NCBI GenBank assembly: GCA_965249765.1
Contig: CBDFMR010000005.1
Location: 992,001 to 1,056,000 of the forward strand
Direction: 5' to 3'
Length of the DNA: 64,000 nucleotides
Source: CBDFMR01 sp965249765
GTDB taxonomy: Bacteria > Bacteroidota > Bacteroidia > Chitinophagales > Saprospiraceae
Below, one piece after another: positions 26,297 to 34,663 of the stretch. Position numbers and translations under genes: made by a program. The first letter of the stretch is position 1. Every line of letters begins with the position of its first letter. The notes beneath the pieces were generated by a model, which was given only the letters and a program-made list of their open reading frames with translations, was not told the DNA's origin and made no database searches.

Positions 26297-27316
26297 CTAA
26301 TTCGAAGTAGCTCGAATAATTCTGTTTATCAGGCTTGGACCTTCGTAAATCAAGCCTGAATAGACCTGTACCAGTTGTGCACCAGCACTTATTTTCTCTA
26401 CTGCATCCGCTGCAGAGTGTATCCCTCCTACACCTATTATGGGCAGCGAAGTCTTAGATCTGATGTATCGTATTACTTCCGTAGACCTATTGTGTAAAGG
26501 AGCACCCGAGAGGCCTCCACTACCTATTTCTTCTACTTTTTCACTACTCATCTTCAGTCCCTCTCGACTCAGGGTTGTATTAGTGGCTATGATGCCATCA
26601 AGGTTATTTTTGAGCACAACCTCGATAATGTCATCGAGCTGGCCGTCACTGAGGTCAGGCGCTATTTTTAGTAACAGTGGTTTGTTTTCTTCTTTTTTGT
26701 TAACAGATTGAACGGTCATTAACAGACGATCCAGTGGTTCCTTGTCTTGAAGTGATCGGAGGTTAGGGGTATTGGGAGAACTGATATTCACGACAAAATA
26801 ATCAACAAGACCTTTCAATGCAAGGTAGCATGTCAGATAATCTTCGACTGCATCCTCATTGGAAGTATTCTTATTTTTCCCAATGTTGCCTCCAATTACA
26901 AAACCTGAGGCCCTCATAGACCGTAGTCTGCTAGCCATGGCCTCTACTCCCTCATTGTTGAATCCCATTCGATTGATGATGGCATTGTCCTTGGGAAGTC
27001 TAAATAATCGCGGCTGAGGATTGCCATCCTGAGCAAGTGGTGTGACAGTTCCTATTTCTATAAATGAAAACCCAAGGAGGGACATTGCCTCAGCATATTT
27101 ACCGTCCTTGTCAAATCCGGCCGCCAAACCGACCTTGTTTTTAAATGACAGCCCAAATAACTTGATCTTTTGGTCATGGCGTTCATCGTACAATGATCTG
27201 AGTAGAGACCTACCGCCGGGAATTATACATGCAATCTTCAACGCCATGGTGGCGAGCATGTGAGCCCTTTCAGGGCTGAGAAGAAAGAGTAAGGGTTTTA
27301 TTAAGATTTTATACAA
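26297..27316 (-). CDS. pyrD: Quinone-dependent dihydroorotate dehydrogenase (class 2)
   Basis: Fourth step of pyrimidine synthesis: oxidises dihydroorotate to orotate, reducing quinone at the membrane. The 339-residue protein has the class-2 N-terminal membrane-associating helices (KILIKPLLFLLSPERAHMLA), GLAAGFDKDGKYAEAM, RMGFNNEG, GGNIGKNKNT, the NISSPNTPNLR motif with its catalytic Ser, TNTTLSREGL, and GVGGIHSAADAVEKISAGAQLVQVYSGLIYEGP for FMN phosphate. The start is a TTG at 27314-27316, 14 bp after the regulator stop; the next ATG is 19 codons in and would lose the membrane helix. Probably cotranscribed with the Crp/Fnr gene. Confidence 0.95.
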   Translation of the reverse strand: MYKILIKPLLFLLSPERAHMLATMALKIACIIPGGRSLLRSLYDERHDQKIKLFGLSFKNKVGLAAGFDKDGKYAEAMSLLGFSFIEIGTVTPLAQDGNPQPRLFRLPKDNAIINRMGFNNEGVEAMASRLRSMRASGFVIGGNIGKNKNTSNEDAVEDYLTCYLALKGLVDYFVVNISSPNTPNLRSLQDKEPLDRLLMTVQSVNKKEENKPLLLKIAPDLSDGQLDDIIEVVLKNNLDGIIATNTTLSREGLKMSSEKVEEIGSGGLSGAPLHNRSTEVIRYIRSKTSLPIIGVGGIHSAADAVEKISAGAQLVQVYSGLIYEGPSLINRIIRATSN

Positions 27317-27330
27317 GATGAATTTTCTCG

Positions 27331-28017
27331 CTAATCTATCTCTTTTTGCAATCCTTCTAGATCTCTGACTAGTAATCTTTTCCTATTAAAGGTGAGCAGA
27401 TCTTTGGTTCTAAGCTCATTGAGGATGGTTGTCACTGTCTGTCGTGATGTGGCAGTAATATTTGCTATTTCCTGATGAGTAATAAATTTCCTTACTACCC
27501 ATTCGTAACCAACTCGCTGACCACGTTTTTCTACTAGCTCCATGAGATATTCAATGATCCTGCTACGAGAATCTTTAAAGACTAAGGACTCTAGTCTTTG
27601 TTCCATTTCTAAGGCCCGCGACCCCATAATCTTCATTAAGAACATATTGAGGCCACTGTGATCCTTGAGCAGATTTTTCATTTCGCTTACTTCTATCGCG
27701 CACACCGTGGTATCATCCATGGCATAAGCATAGTCCCGTCTTTTTTCGGCACCGATAAGAGAAAGCTCACCGAAGACTTCACCCTTGCTTAGAATGGCTT
27801 TTGTTATTTCCTTTCCATTGTCCCCGTATGTCCCTATTTTTACTCTCCCGTTTGTCAGAAAGAAAAGCTTATCGGCTTGCTGATCAGGTAGAAAAATGAA
27901 ATCACCTTTCTTGAAAACCTTTTCATCGTGATTCATATCATCACTACCGATTTTCTTAGGACAGAAAATTCCGGTCACATCAATGTTTTCCAAATACCAT
28001 ATCGATTGATCAGTCAT
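27331..28017 (-). CDS. Crp/Fnr family transcriptional regulator
   Basis: The 228-residue protein has a cyclic-nucleotide-type beta-barrel (about 30-125: FKKGDFIFLPDQQADKLFFLTNGRVKIG, then LSKGEVFGELSLIG), a dimer helix and a winged helix-turn-helix (about 165-225: KFITHQEIANITATSRQTVTTILNELR). There is no N-terminal Cys cluster as in oxygen-sensing Fnr, so the ligand is unknown. A promoter inside an inverted repeat upstream suggests autoregulation. pyrD follows 14 bp downstream. Confidence 0.9.
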   Translation of the reverse strand: MTDQSIWYLENIDVTGIFCPKKIGSDDMNHDEKVFKKGDFIFLPDQQADKLFFLTNGRVKIGTYGDNGKEITKAILSKGEVFGELSLIGAEKRRDYAYAMDDTTVCAIEVSEMKNLLKDHSGLNMFLMKIMGSRALEMEQRLESLVFKDSRSRIIEYLMELVEKRGQRVGYEWVVRKFITHQEIANITATSRQTVTTILNELRTKDLLTFNRKRLLVRDLEGLQKEID

Positions 28018-28039
28018 CTTGAAATGATTTTATATCGTA

Positions 28040-28073
28040 ATGAACATACAAATATATGACACTAAATGTTCAT
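28040..28073 (-). promoter_or_regulatory. Promoter of the Crp/Fnr gene inside an inverted repeat
   Basis: The -7 box TATATTTG (minus strand, 28056-28049) lies between perfect 8-bp arms ATGAACAT (28040-28047) and ATGTTCAT (28066-28073). A protein bound to the arms would cover the promoter. Confidence 0.6.
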
Positions 28074-28135
28074 TGTGATCAGCCTCGCAAATGTCTTGAA
28101 GGACATATGCCGCCAATATTATTCTAACACATCAA

Positions 28136-28300
28136 GACGTTGTTGCATAAAAGATTTAAAAAAGAAACAAATTCAGAACTAACCGATAAAAAACACCTAT
28201 GCGGTATAAAATATTGAGTTTTGAAGTACCCCTAGCAAGTTAGCTGCACCTATATTCTATAACTGCTTGAAAATCAACATTATATTCATGCAACAAGGCC
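28136..28300. mobile_element. 165-bp MITE with IS5/IS903-like ends and a 9-bp target duplication
   Basis: The ends carry TTGTTGCAT (28140-28148) and its complement ATGCAACAA (28288-28296), in each case four bases in from the tip. This is the same core and spacing as the ends of the IS5-family element at 43196-44095. The direct repeat ACACATCAA flanks it exactly (28127-28135 and 28301-28309). No coding frame is present inside. Nine-bp duplications are typical of the IS903 group of IS5. It sits between the dnaX stop and the Crp/Fnr promoter. Confidence 0.82.
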
Positions 28301-28314
28301 ACACATCAACATAC

Positions 28315-30090
28315 TTAGTTGTCAATTTTTAAGTCGAACTTCTTTCTAATAGTATCCACGAGGGGATTCCTTTCGACGAGGGTCTCGTATTTTTCTTTGG
28401 TAGTGAGCAATTTCTTTGGTTGGTATTTTTCCCTATCAGGAAAATGATCATCGCTTACCGAAAACTCGAACTTTAGATTGTTAATACCTGATTTATCTCT
28501 AAAAGCCTGAAGAAGGTTTACTTCCTGATGAATCATGTCTTTCATCATATTAGTGGGAAAAAACAACTTTATTGTAGTATCATCCAAGTCATACTTCATC
28601 GTATTAATCGCAGACTTCACTCCTCCCGAGTCCAGCGTGGAGATATAATCAGCGATGACATCAGTTACGATCTGGGTATTCAATTCTTGACGACGAGCAG
28701 ATTGTTTTTTTTCTTCCTCTTCTATGCCGCTTCTAATGTCATCAATCTTACCTAATGAAGCCACCTTTAGGAGAGGAGATTGTGGTGGTCTTTTCTCTTC
28801 CCGGCTGGGGCTCTGTTGTGAATCAGATGATGGCTTGTCTTCTGAGGATTTTTCTTCAGTCTTTTTTATTTCAGAGTCAGGAGAAGGGGAGGGAATAGGT
28901 GTTTTATCCTGAGATAGACTTTGTACTGAAACCTCTTTTTCTGTCTTAGCTAGCTCAGACTTTTTTTTTTCGACGACCTGGGTGTTATCTGTTGTTCTGT
29001 GGTTTAGAGAAGCCAGCTTGCTGAGGCATATCTCTACTGTCAGATTCTTATTATAAGAATGGGCAAGCTGAAGGTCACAATCTCCCAGAAGTGATAGACT
29101 TGTCAAGAGAAATGACTCCCGGCACAGTTGGGCTTGATTGAGGTATCTGTTCTTCAGTTCGTCGCTGTATCCCAATAGATTAAGTGTCTGAGGATACTTG
29201 CTTACCATTAAATCTCTTACATGCTCGGCAAGGCCTCTTATAAAAAGACCCGGATCACAGCCTTTTTCCAGGATATCTGAAAAGAGCAGTAAGGTACCGG
29301 GAATGTCTTCTTGAACGAGGTGATCTACCATCTTGAAGTAGTAGTCATAGTCAAGAAGATTTAAATTTTCGACTACATCCTTATAAGAGATATGTCCATT
29401 TACTGAGTTGGAAATCTTATCATAAATACTCAGGGCATCTCTCAATGCACCATCCGCTTTCTCAGCAATGGTATGTAAGGCCTCATTGTCAGCGGTAATG
29501 CCTTCTACTTCACCTATTTTTTTCAATTGACTTACAATGTCATTGACTTGTATCCTACGGAAATCATAGACCTGACACCGGGAAAGGATGGTAGGGATGA
29601 TCTTATGCTTCTCGGTGGTAGCTAGAATAAAGACCGCATACGGCGGAGGCTCTTCCAGTGTTTTTAAAAAGGCATTGAACGCCTGAGTAGATAGCATATG
29701 CACCTCATCAATGATAAACACCTTATAGGAGCCATGTTGAGGCTGGAACCTTACTTGTTCGTTGAGGCTACGTATGTGATCGACACTATTGTTGCTCGCA
29801 GCATCGAGCTCTATGATGTTGAATGATGCATTATTATTAAACGACTGGCAGGATGTACACTCATCACAAGGTTTTTTATTCTCATCCTCGTGTTCACAAT
29901 TGAGAACTTTGGCGAGAATCCTGGCGCAGCTCGTTTTCCCGACACCTCGGGGACCGCAAAAAAGATAGGCATGAGCAAGGTGATCAGATTGGACTGCATT
30001 CTTGAGTGTAGATGCAACGTGATCTTGACCTACAACTTCATCAAAGGTCTTAGGTCTGTATTTTCGTGCAGATACTACGTAATTACTCAT
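28315..30090 (-). CDS. dnaX: DNA polymerase III subunits gamma and tau
   Basis: Clamp-loader ATPase, 591 residues for tau. Walker A is in CGPRGVGKTSCARILAK (about 45-60), zinc-site cysteines in CEHEDENKKPCDECTSC, Walker B/DEVHM in VFIIDEVHMLST, and sensor 1 in FILATTEKHKIIPTILSRCQVYDF. After the collar domain a Ser/Pro/Lys-rich linker (about 370-460) leads to the tau-specific domain. At codons 374-378 there is a run of ten A, and both alternative frames stop within four codons, so a gamma of about 377 residues could arise by slippage. The downstream end abuts the miniature element. Confidence 0.96.
   Translation of the reverse strand: MSNYVVSARKYRPKTFDEVVGQDHVASTLKNAVQSDHLAHAYLFCGPRGVGKTSCARILAKVLNCEHEDENKKPCDECTSCQSFNNNASFNIIELDAASNNSVDHIRSLNEQVRFQPQHGSYKVFIIDEVHMLSTQAFNAFLKTLEEPPPYAVFILATTEKHKIIPTILSRCQVYDFRRIQVNDIVSQLKKIGEVEGITADNEALHTIAEKADGALRDALSIYDKISNSVNGHISYKDVVENLNLLDYDYYFKMVDHLVQEDIPGTLLLFSDILEKGCDPGLFIRGLAEHVRDLMVSKYPQTLNLLGYSDELKNRYLNQAQLCRESFLLTSLSLLGDCDLQLAHSYNKNLTVEICLSKLASLNHRTTDNTQVVEKKKSELAKTEKEVSVQSLSQDKTPIPSPSPDSEIKKTEEKSSEDKPSSDSQQSPSREEKRPPQSPLLKVASLGKIDDIRSGIEEEEKKQSARRQELNTQIVTDVIADYISTLDSGGVKSAINTMKYDLDDTTIKLFFPTNMMKDMIHQEVNLLQAFRDKSGINNLKFEFSVSDDHFPDREKYQPKKLLTTKEKYETLVERNPLVDTIRKKFDLKIDN
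28961..28970 (-). other. A10 slippery run in dnaX, candidate programmed slippage site for gamma
   Basis: On the coding strand G-A10-G spans codons 374-377 (E-K-K-K). Loss of one A gives three further codons and TAG; gain of one A (or a -1 shift) gives one codon (GTC) and TGA. The position is right after the collar domain, where gamma should end. Confidence 0.6.
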
Positions 30091-30185
30091 ATGCTCAAGC
30101 TGATAGGTAAAGGTAGAAATAAGAACCTAAGACTTATAATTAATTAATCAATTGATGCTATAATTGCGTTTGGAATATAGACACT

Positions 30186-31841
30186 ATGAGAATATCAGTC
30201 GCACAACTCAATTATCACATCGGTAACTTCGAAGGCAATCTTGCCAAAATGATCAAGGCCATCATGACTGCCAGAGATCAAGGGGCGGACCTAATCTGTT
30301 TTAGTGAGTTGGCAACATGCGGCTATCCTCCTAGAGATTTTCTCGAATTTGACGATTTTATCAATCAGGCAGAGAAATGCCTAGATGCGCTAGCGCAAGA
30401 ATCAAATGACATCGGCATCATCGTAGGCTCACCATCTCGCAATCCGGTACTTGAAGGCAAGGACTTGTACAATTCTGCTTACCTGCTGTATCAAGGTGAA
30501 GTCAAGAATGTCCAGCATAAGACTCTACTGCCGACCTATGACATCTTTGATGAGTATCGATATTTTGAACCGGCCAGTGAGTATGCTGTTGTCGAATTTA
30601 AAGGAAGCAGGATAGCCTTGACCGTATGCGAGGATATATGGAATCTACCCCATGAATACAAAGGAGTGAGATTTGAAAATCCGATGTATACGACAACCCC
30701 CATGGATATATTGATAGAGCAAAATCCTGATGTTATTATCAATGTCTCAGCATCGCCATTTACCTACAAGCAAGCAGAGACACGGCTCAGCGTCATCAAG
30801 TCCAATGTCGATCGATACAAGATCCCCATGTTTTATATCAACCATGTAGGAGCACAGACGGAGGTGATATTTGATGGTGGTAGTGTAGTGATGTCGCCTG
30901 ATGGGAGTTATACGGAGATGTCTTATTTCGTAGAAGAGATAAAAATCTTTGATCTCGCTACTGTCGAGAATGGGGTAACCACAGTAAGTGGGCCAAAGGA
31001 TAAGATTACCAATATCCATGATGCTATTGTGCTTGGCATCAAAGATTATTTTGGAAAGCTAAACTTTAAGACAGCTGTGCTAGGGTTGTCGGGAGGAATC
31101 GATTCTGCAGTCACGGCGGTGCTGGCGCAGCGAGCCTTAGGAAGCCAAGGAGTGAGAGTGCTGCTCATGCCTTCTCAGTTTTCATCGGATCATTCGGTAG
31201 AAGACGCACGAAAGCTAGCCGAGAACTTAGGAATCAAATACGACATCGTTCCTATTAAAGGTATTTATGACGGTTTCATGGAACAACTTGATCCTTTGTT
31301 TGAAGGCAGAGCTTTTAATGTGACTGAGGAAAATATTCAGGCAAGAATCAGAGGAGTACTCAATATGGGCATCTCTAATAAATTTGGGAATATCCTCCTC
31401 AATACGTCCAATAAAAGTGAGATGGCTGTGGGTTACGGTACCTTATATGGTGACTTGTGTGGTGGACTTTCAGTTATCGGCGATGTATATAAAACTGACG
31501 TTTTTCGACTTGCGGAGTATATCAATAAGGATGTAGAGGTCATTCCAAGAAATACTATCGATAAGCCGCCTTCAGCCGAGCTTAGACCCAATCAGAAAGA
31601 CTCCGACAGCTTACCTGAGTATGATATATTGGATGTAATCCTCGAAGAGTATATTGAAAACAGGAAAGGTCCTAATGAAATTATCTCTATGGGATATGAC
31701 GATACATTGGTAAGAAGAATATTGCGATTGGTAAATATCAATGAGTTTAAGAGATACCAGACTGCACCATGCTTGAGAGTCTCACCCAAAGCCTTTGGTA
31801 TGGGTAGAAGAATGCCGATTGTGGGTAAATACCTTTCGTAG
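30186..31841 (+). CDS. nadE: Glutamine-dependent NAD+ synthetase
   Basis: Amidates deamido-NAD to NAD using glutamine as ammonia source. 551 residues in two domains. The nitrilase-type glutaminase has the triad Glu41 (CFSELATCGYPPR), Lys112 (HKTLLPTYDIFDEYR) and Cys148 (ALTVCEDIWN). The synthetase has the P-loop LGLSGGIDSAVTAVLA near 302-307 and NTSNKSEMAVGYGTLYGD. Start ATG at 30186. It is divergent from dnaX with a 95-bp gap. Confidence 0.96.
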   Translation: MRISVAQLNYHIGNFEGNLAKMIKAIMTARDQGADLICFSELATCGYPPRDFLEFDDFINQAEKCLDALAQESNDIGIIVGSPSRNPVLEGKDLYNSAYLLYQGEVKNVQHKTLLPTYDIFDEYRYFEPASEYAVVEFKGSRIALTVCEDIWNLPHEYKGVRFENPMYTTTPMDILIEQNPDVIINVSASPFTYKQAETRLSVIKSNVDRYKIPMFYINHVGAQTEVIFDGGSVVMSPDGSYTEMSYFVEEIKIFDLATVENGVTTVSGPKDKITNIHDAIVLGIKDYFGKLNFKTAVLGLSGGIDSAVTAVLAQRALGSQGVRVLLMPSQFSSDHSVEDARKLAENLGIKYDIVPIKGIYDGFMEQLDPLFEGRAFNVTEENIQARIRGVLNMGISNKFGNILLNTSNKSEMAVGYGTLYGDLCGGLSVIGDVYKTDVFRLAEYINKDVEVIPRNTIDKPPSAELRPNQKDSDSLPEYDILDVILEEYIENRKGPNEIISMGYDDTLVRRILRLVNINEFKRYQTAPCLRVSPKAFGMGRRMPIVGKYLS

Positions 31842-31895
31842 CTTTAATTATCATAAGTCGGTGACCTCGATACGAATCCTATTGGACAAATTGGG

Positions 31896-33845
31896 TTAAA
31901 TAAGACCTACATCAGTCTTTACTTCTAGTAGTGCCGGACCGTCATGATTCAATATCTGACTCATTGCATCTGGAAGACTGTCTCGGTTTAAAACCTGAAT
32001 TCCCTTTGCTCCACAAGATTTTGCGTACTCAGCAAAATTTGGATTTTTAAGATCTGTAGCCCAGACATCAAATTCACCAGAGCGTTGTTCCTTAGATATT
32101 TTACCCAATTCATTATTGTTAAGCACAATGAGCTTCACAGGAATGTTGTATTTAACCAAGGTGGTGATCTCGGCTAGATATTGACAGAAACCACCATCGC
32201 CAGCTACGGCGATCACCGGCCTGGAACTTTTCACGGCAGCCCAGGCACCTATTGCTGCTGGCATGGCAAATCCAATTGACCCCAAGTATCCAGACATAAG
32301 GAAAGATTGATTCTTGCACTCAAAATATCTTCCAAATGAGTAGGCGTTGTTTCCTACATCAACACACATTACTGCATTTTCTGATGCCTGCTTCGTTAAT
32401 TCATCGAAGACGGCGATAGAGCTTATACCCATACCTCTGTTCTCGAGGAGTCTTTTTTGCTTTTCGGCCCTCCATATTTTCCATCGATCAGCAACTTCAT
32501 TTCTGCGATCTAGCTTATTCTCTACGTTTCCTACATTCTCTCTGAGAAGATCAACGGTGACGGAAATTTCTCCCCATACAGGTGCATCAATGTGATGAAA
32601 TTTGGCCAAAGCCATCGGATCAAAATCTATCTGCATTAACGGTTTTTTAGGTGTAATGCCCGTATGTTTTGAGAATGAAGCCCCGATAACGACAAGGAGG
32701 TCTGATTCATTCATAAACCATGAGGCAATCGGAGTACCGCTTCTTCCAAGGACGCCACATCCCAAGGGGTGGTCATCAGCAATGAGACCTTTGCCCTTAA
32801 AAGTTGTCATCACTGGACAGTTTAGTTTCTCTGCTAAGGCGATCACTTTGTCCATATGAAATCGTGCGCCATGACCCACCACGATGGCGGGCTTTTCAGA
32901 ACTCTCTATCAGAGCCAGGGCCTTGTCAAAGGACTCTTTGGGAGGAGATATGGTCAATGGTGTTATTCTGCCTTCAGGAGTCTTGGCTTTTTTATAAGGT
33001 TTAGCTTTCAGCGTCTGCATTTCATCAGGAAAGGTCAGATGAGAAACATCTCTTTTCAATATGGCAGACTTTACGGCGAGAGTCATAAGCTCGGTGTGCC
33101 GACTATTGGCTTGCACACGTTGATTAAATTCTGCAACCGTACTGAAAGCTTGTATGAGATCCAGCTCCTGAAAATTTCCCGTTCCTACAACTTGTGTAGC
33201 CACTTGACCAGTGAGGGCAAGCAATGGAGCCCGATCTACTTTAGCATCCCATAATCCAGTGTACATGTTTGTCGCACCTGGACCGGCAATGGCAAAGCAT
33301 GCTGCAGGTCTTCCCGTCAGTTTTCCGTAAGCTGAGGCTGCAAAGGATGCTGCCCCTTCATGTCTTATACCTATAAATTTTAGATTTCCTTTTTCCTCCT
33401 GTCTACGCAGAGCATCAGCAAGGCCTAAATTAGAGTGGCCTACCATACCAAATACGCTATCAATACCCCAGTTGACCATTGTTTCTACCATCAAATCTGT
33501 AACTGTAGTTTCATGAGGAATTTCTTCTTCAAGACCAACGTAGACACCATCTTCTCGCTCTTCTATCGGAAAAATTTCAACACCATCGTCATATCCTCCT
33601 GGTGGCTTTCCTGTACAGGGATCGAAATCCCACCCATGCCAAGGGCATCTGAGCAAGCCGTTTTCTATACTTCCTTCTCCTAGTGGCCCGCCTTGATGGG
33701 GACATTTATTGTCAAGGGCACATAATTTTCCTTCATGATTGGCGAGACAGATTCCTTTATGGCCTGCTGTTACAGACATTACACGGTTATCCAATAACTC
33801 AGACTTACTGTCTAGGACTTTGTGCCAGATAATATTTTTATCCAT
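31896..33845 (-). CDS. Rieske [2Fe-2S] domain fused to a pyruvate-oxidase/acetolactate-synthase-like ThDP enzyme
   Basis: 649 residues. Residues 1-105 form a Rieske domain with both ligand pairs intact: Cys48-His50 (CPHQGGPLGEG) and Cys67-His70 (CPWHGWDFDP). From about 112 a three-domain thiamine-diphosphate enzyme follows: GIRHEGAASFAASAYGKLTG with the cofactor Glu, GPGATNMYTGLWDAKVDRAP, and the GDG...NN motif in VAGDGGFCQYLAEI and VLNNNELGKI. The ThDP part resembles PoxB/acetolactate synthase; whether it decarboxylates pyruvate or another 2-oxo acid is unknown. A Rieske domain feeding such an enzyme is unusual and points to electron output other than quinone or O2. Last gene of the leftward redox run, 14 bp after the previous stop. 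Confidence 0.88.
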   Translation of the reverse strand: MDKNIIWHKVLDSKSELLDNRVMSVTAGHKGICLANHEGKLCALDNKCPHQGGPLGEGSIENGLLRCPWHGWDFDPCTGKPPGGYDDGVEIFPIEEREDGVYVGLEEEIPHETTVTDLMVETMVNWGIDSVFGMVGHSNLGLADALRRQEEKGNLKFIGIRHEGAASFAASAYGKLTGRPAACFAIAGPGATNMYTGLWDAKVDRAPLLALTGQVATQVVGTGNFQELDLIQAFSTVAEFNQRVQANSRHTELMTLAVKSAILKRDVSHLTFPDEMQTLKAKPYKKAKTPEGRITPLTISPPKESFDKALALIESSEKPAIVVGHGARFHMDKVIALAEKLNCPVMTTFKGKGLIADDHPLGCGVLGRSGTPIASWFMNESDLLVVIGASFSKHTGITPKKPLMQIDFDPMALAKFHHIDAPVWGEISVTVDLLRENVGNVENKLDRRNEVADRWKIWRAEKQKRLLENRGMGISSIAVFDELTKQASENAVMCVDVGNNAYSFGRYFECKNQSFLMSGYLGSIGFAMPAAIGAWAAVKSSRPVIAVAGDGGFCQYLAEITTLVKYNIPVKLIVLNNNELGKISKEQRSGEFDVWATDLKNPNFAEYAKSCGAKGIQVLNRDSLPDAMSQILNHDGPALLEVKTDVGLI

Positions 33846-33859
33846 AGTATAAAATGTGA

Positions 33860-34636
33860 TTATATTTTATCGATTGATGTGAGATCTGCGTACAGTAGAT
33901 TCCATTGATTTACGATTTTGGATTTTCCAGATATGGTAATTTGCTCGGCTACATAGGGAAGGATCTCCTTATTAATATTCTGACCTTTGTTTCCCTTGAG
34001 GATATAATACTGATCGAATTCTGCACCCTTTACTTTTAGTATCGGCGGAATTCCACCACTGATGCATCTTATTGCGCAGCTCTTGTGTATTTTCCCCTCA
34101 CCGGGTTTCATTACTCCGAAGTAACATTTAGGGTCTATAATTTCGCCTTTTAAATCTACATCCGCAAAGTCTGACAAGGGAGAAATACTGACCTCCTGTA
34201 GACCGTGAACTTTCACAAGACTTTCTTCTTCTTTTGTTAATTCAATTAGTACACGACCATCTCCTGTTATAGGTGTTCCCTGAATAGTAATTTTGTGTCC
34301 GTTTAATTTTTTGGACTTTTCTTCGATTTTAGAAATAATGCCTTCAGCTCCAAATTTTCCATACCCTACCAGTAGGATGGCTCGACAATAGTTTTGGGGA
34401 ATATCATTCTTATTTACAATCAACATCGGTACAGGGTTGTCATAATATACACCGGTGTATTCTTTAACTTCGCCTAGATTAAAAGAATGGTTATTGAATA
34501 TTCTTTGCCCGTATACGGCAATAAAGGCAAATACAGGTATAGCAATAAAGAGAGGTATCAACATTTTCTTGAGAAAAGATTTATTACGCTCTGGCAACTC
34601 GTCTTTCCATCCTATATAAAAGTCATTTTTATTCAT
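33860..34636 (-). CDS. Membrane-anchored protein with conserved Cys/His cluster, part of the Rieske cluster
   Basis: Function not known. 258 residues: a cytoplasmic stub, one membrane helix (about 26-42), then an extracytoplasmic domain. Potential metal ligands cluster at Cys171, His184, Cys187 and Cys191 in DPKCYFGVMKPGEGKIHKSC and the following IRCISGGIPP; a further Cys is at 84. The residues before this, LNGHKITIQGTPITGDGR, may form an OB-like strand pair. It lies between the ferric-reductase/Rieske gene and the Rieske/ThDP gene with gaps of 27 and 14 bp. Such a position and cluster suggest an electron-transfer or metal-handling partner of the ferric-reductase protein. That is inference. 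Confidence 0.75.
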   Translation of the reverse strand: MNKNDFYIGWKDELPERNKSFLKKMLIPLFIAIPVFAFIAVYGQRIFNNHSFNLGEVKEYTGVYYDNPVPMLIVNKNDIPQNYCRAILLVGYGKFGAEGIISKIEEKSKKLNGHKITIQGTPITGDGRVLIELTKEEESLVKVHGLQEVSISPLSDFADVDLKGEIIDPKCYFGVMKPGEGKIHKSCAIRCISGGIPPILKVKGAEFDQYYILKGNKGQNINKEILPYVAEQITISGKSKIVNQWNLLYADLTSIDKI

Positions 34637-34663
34637 GTTGCTAAAATTATAAGTACAGTCTTA

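Noticed and set aside
31876..31891. CAAATTGGGTTAA resembles the IS1634-type terminal repeat
   Set aside because: One mismatch in 13 bases to the IS end but no partner end, no transposase and no duplication nearby. Treated as chance in an A+T-rich gap.
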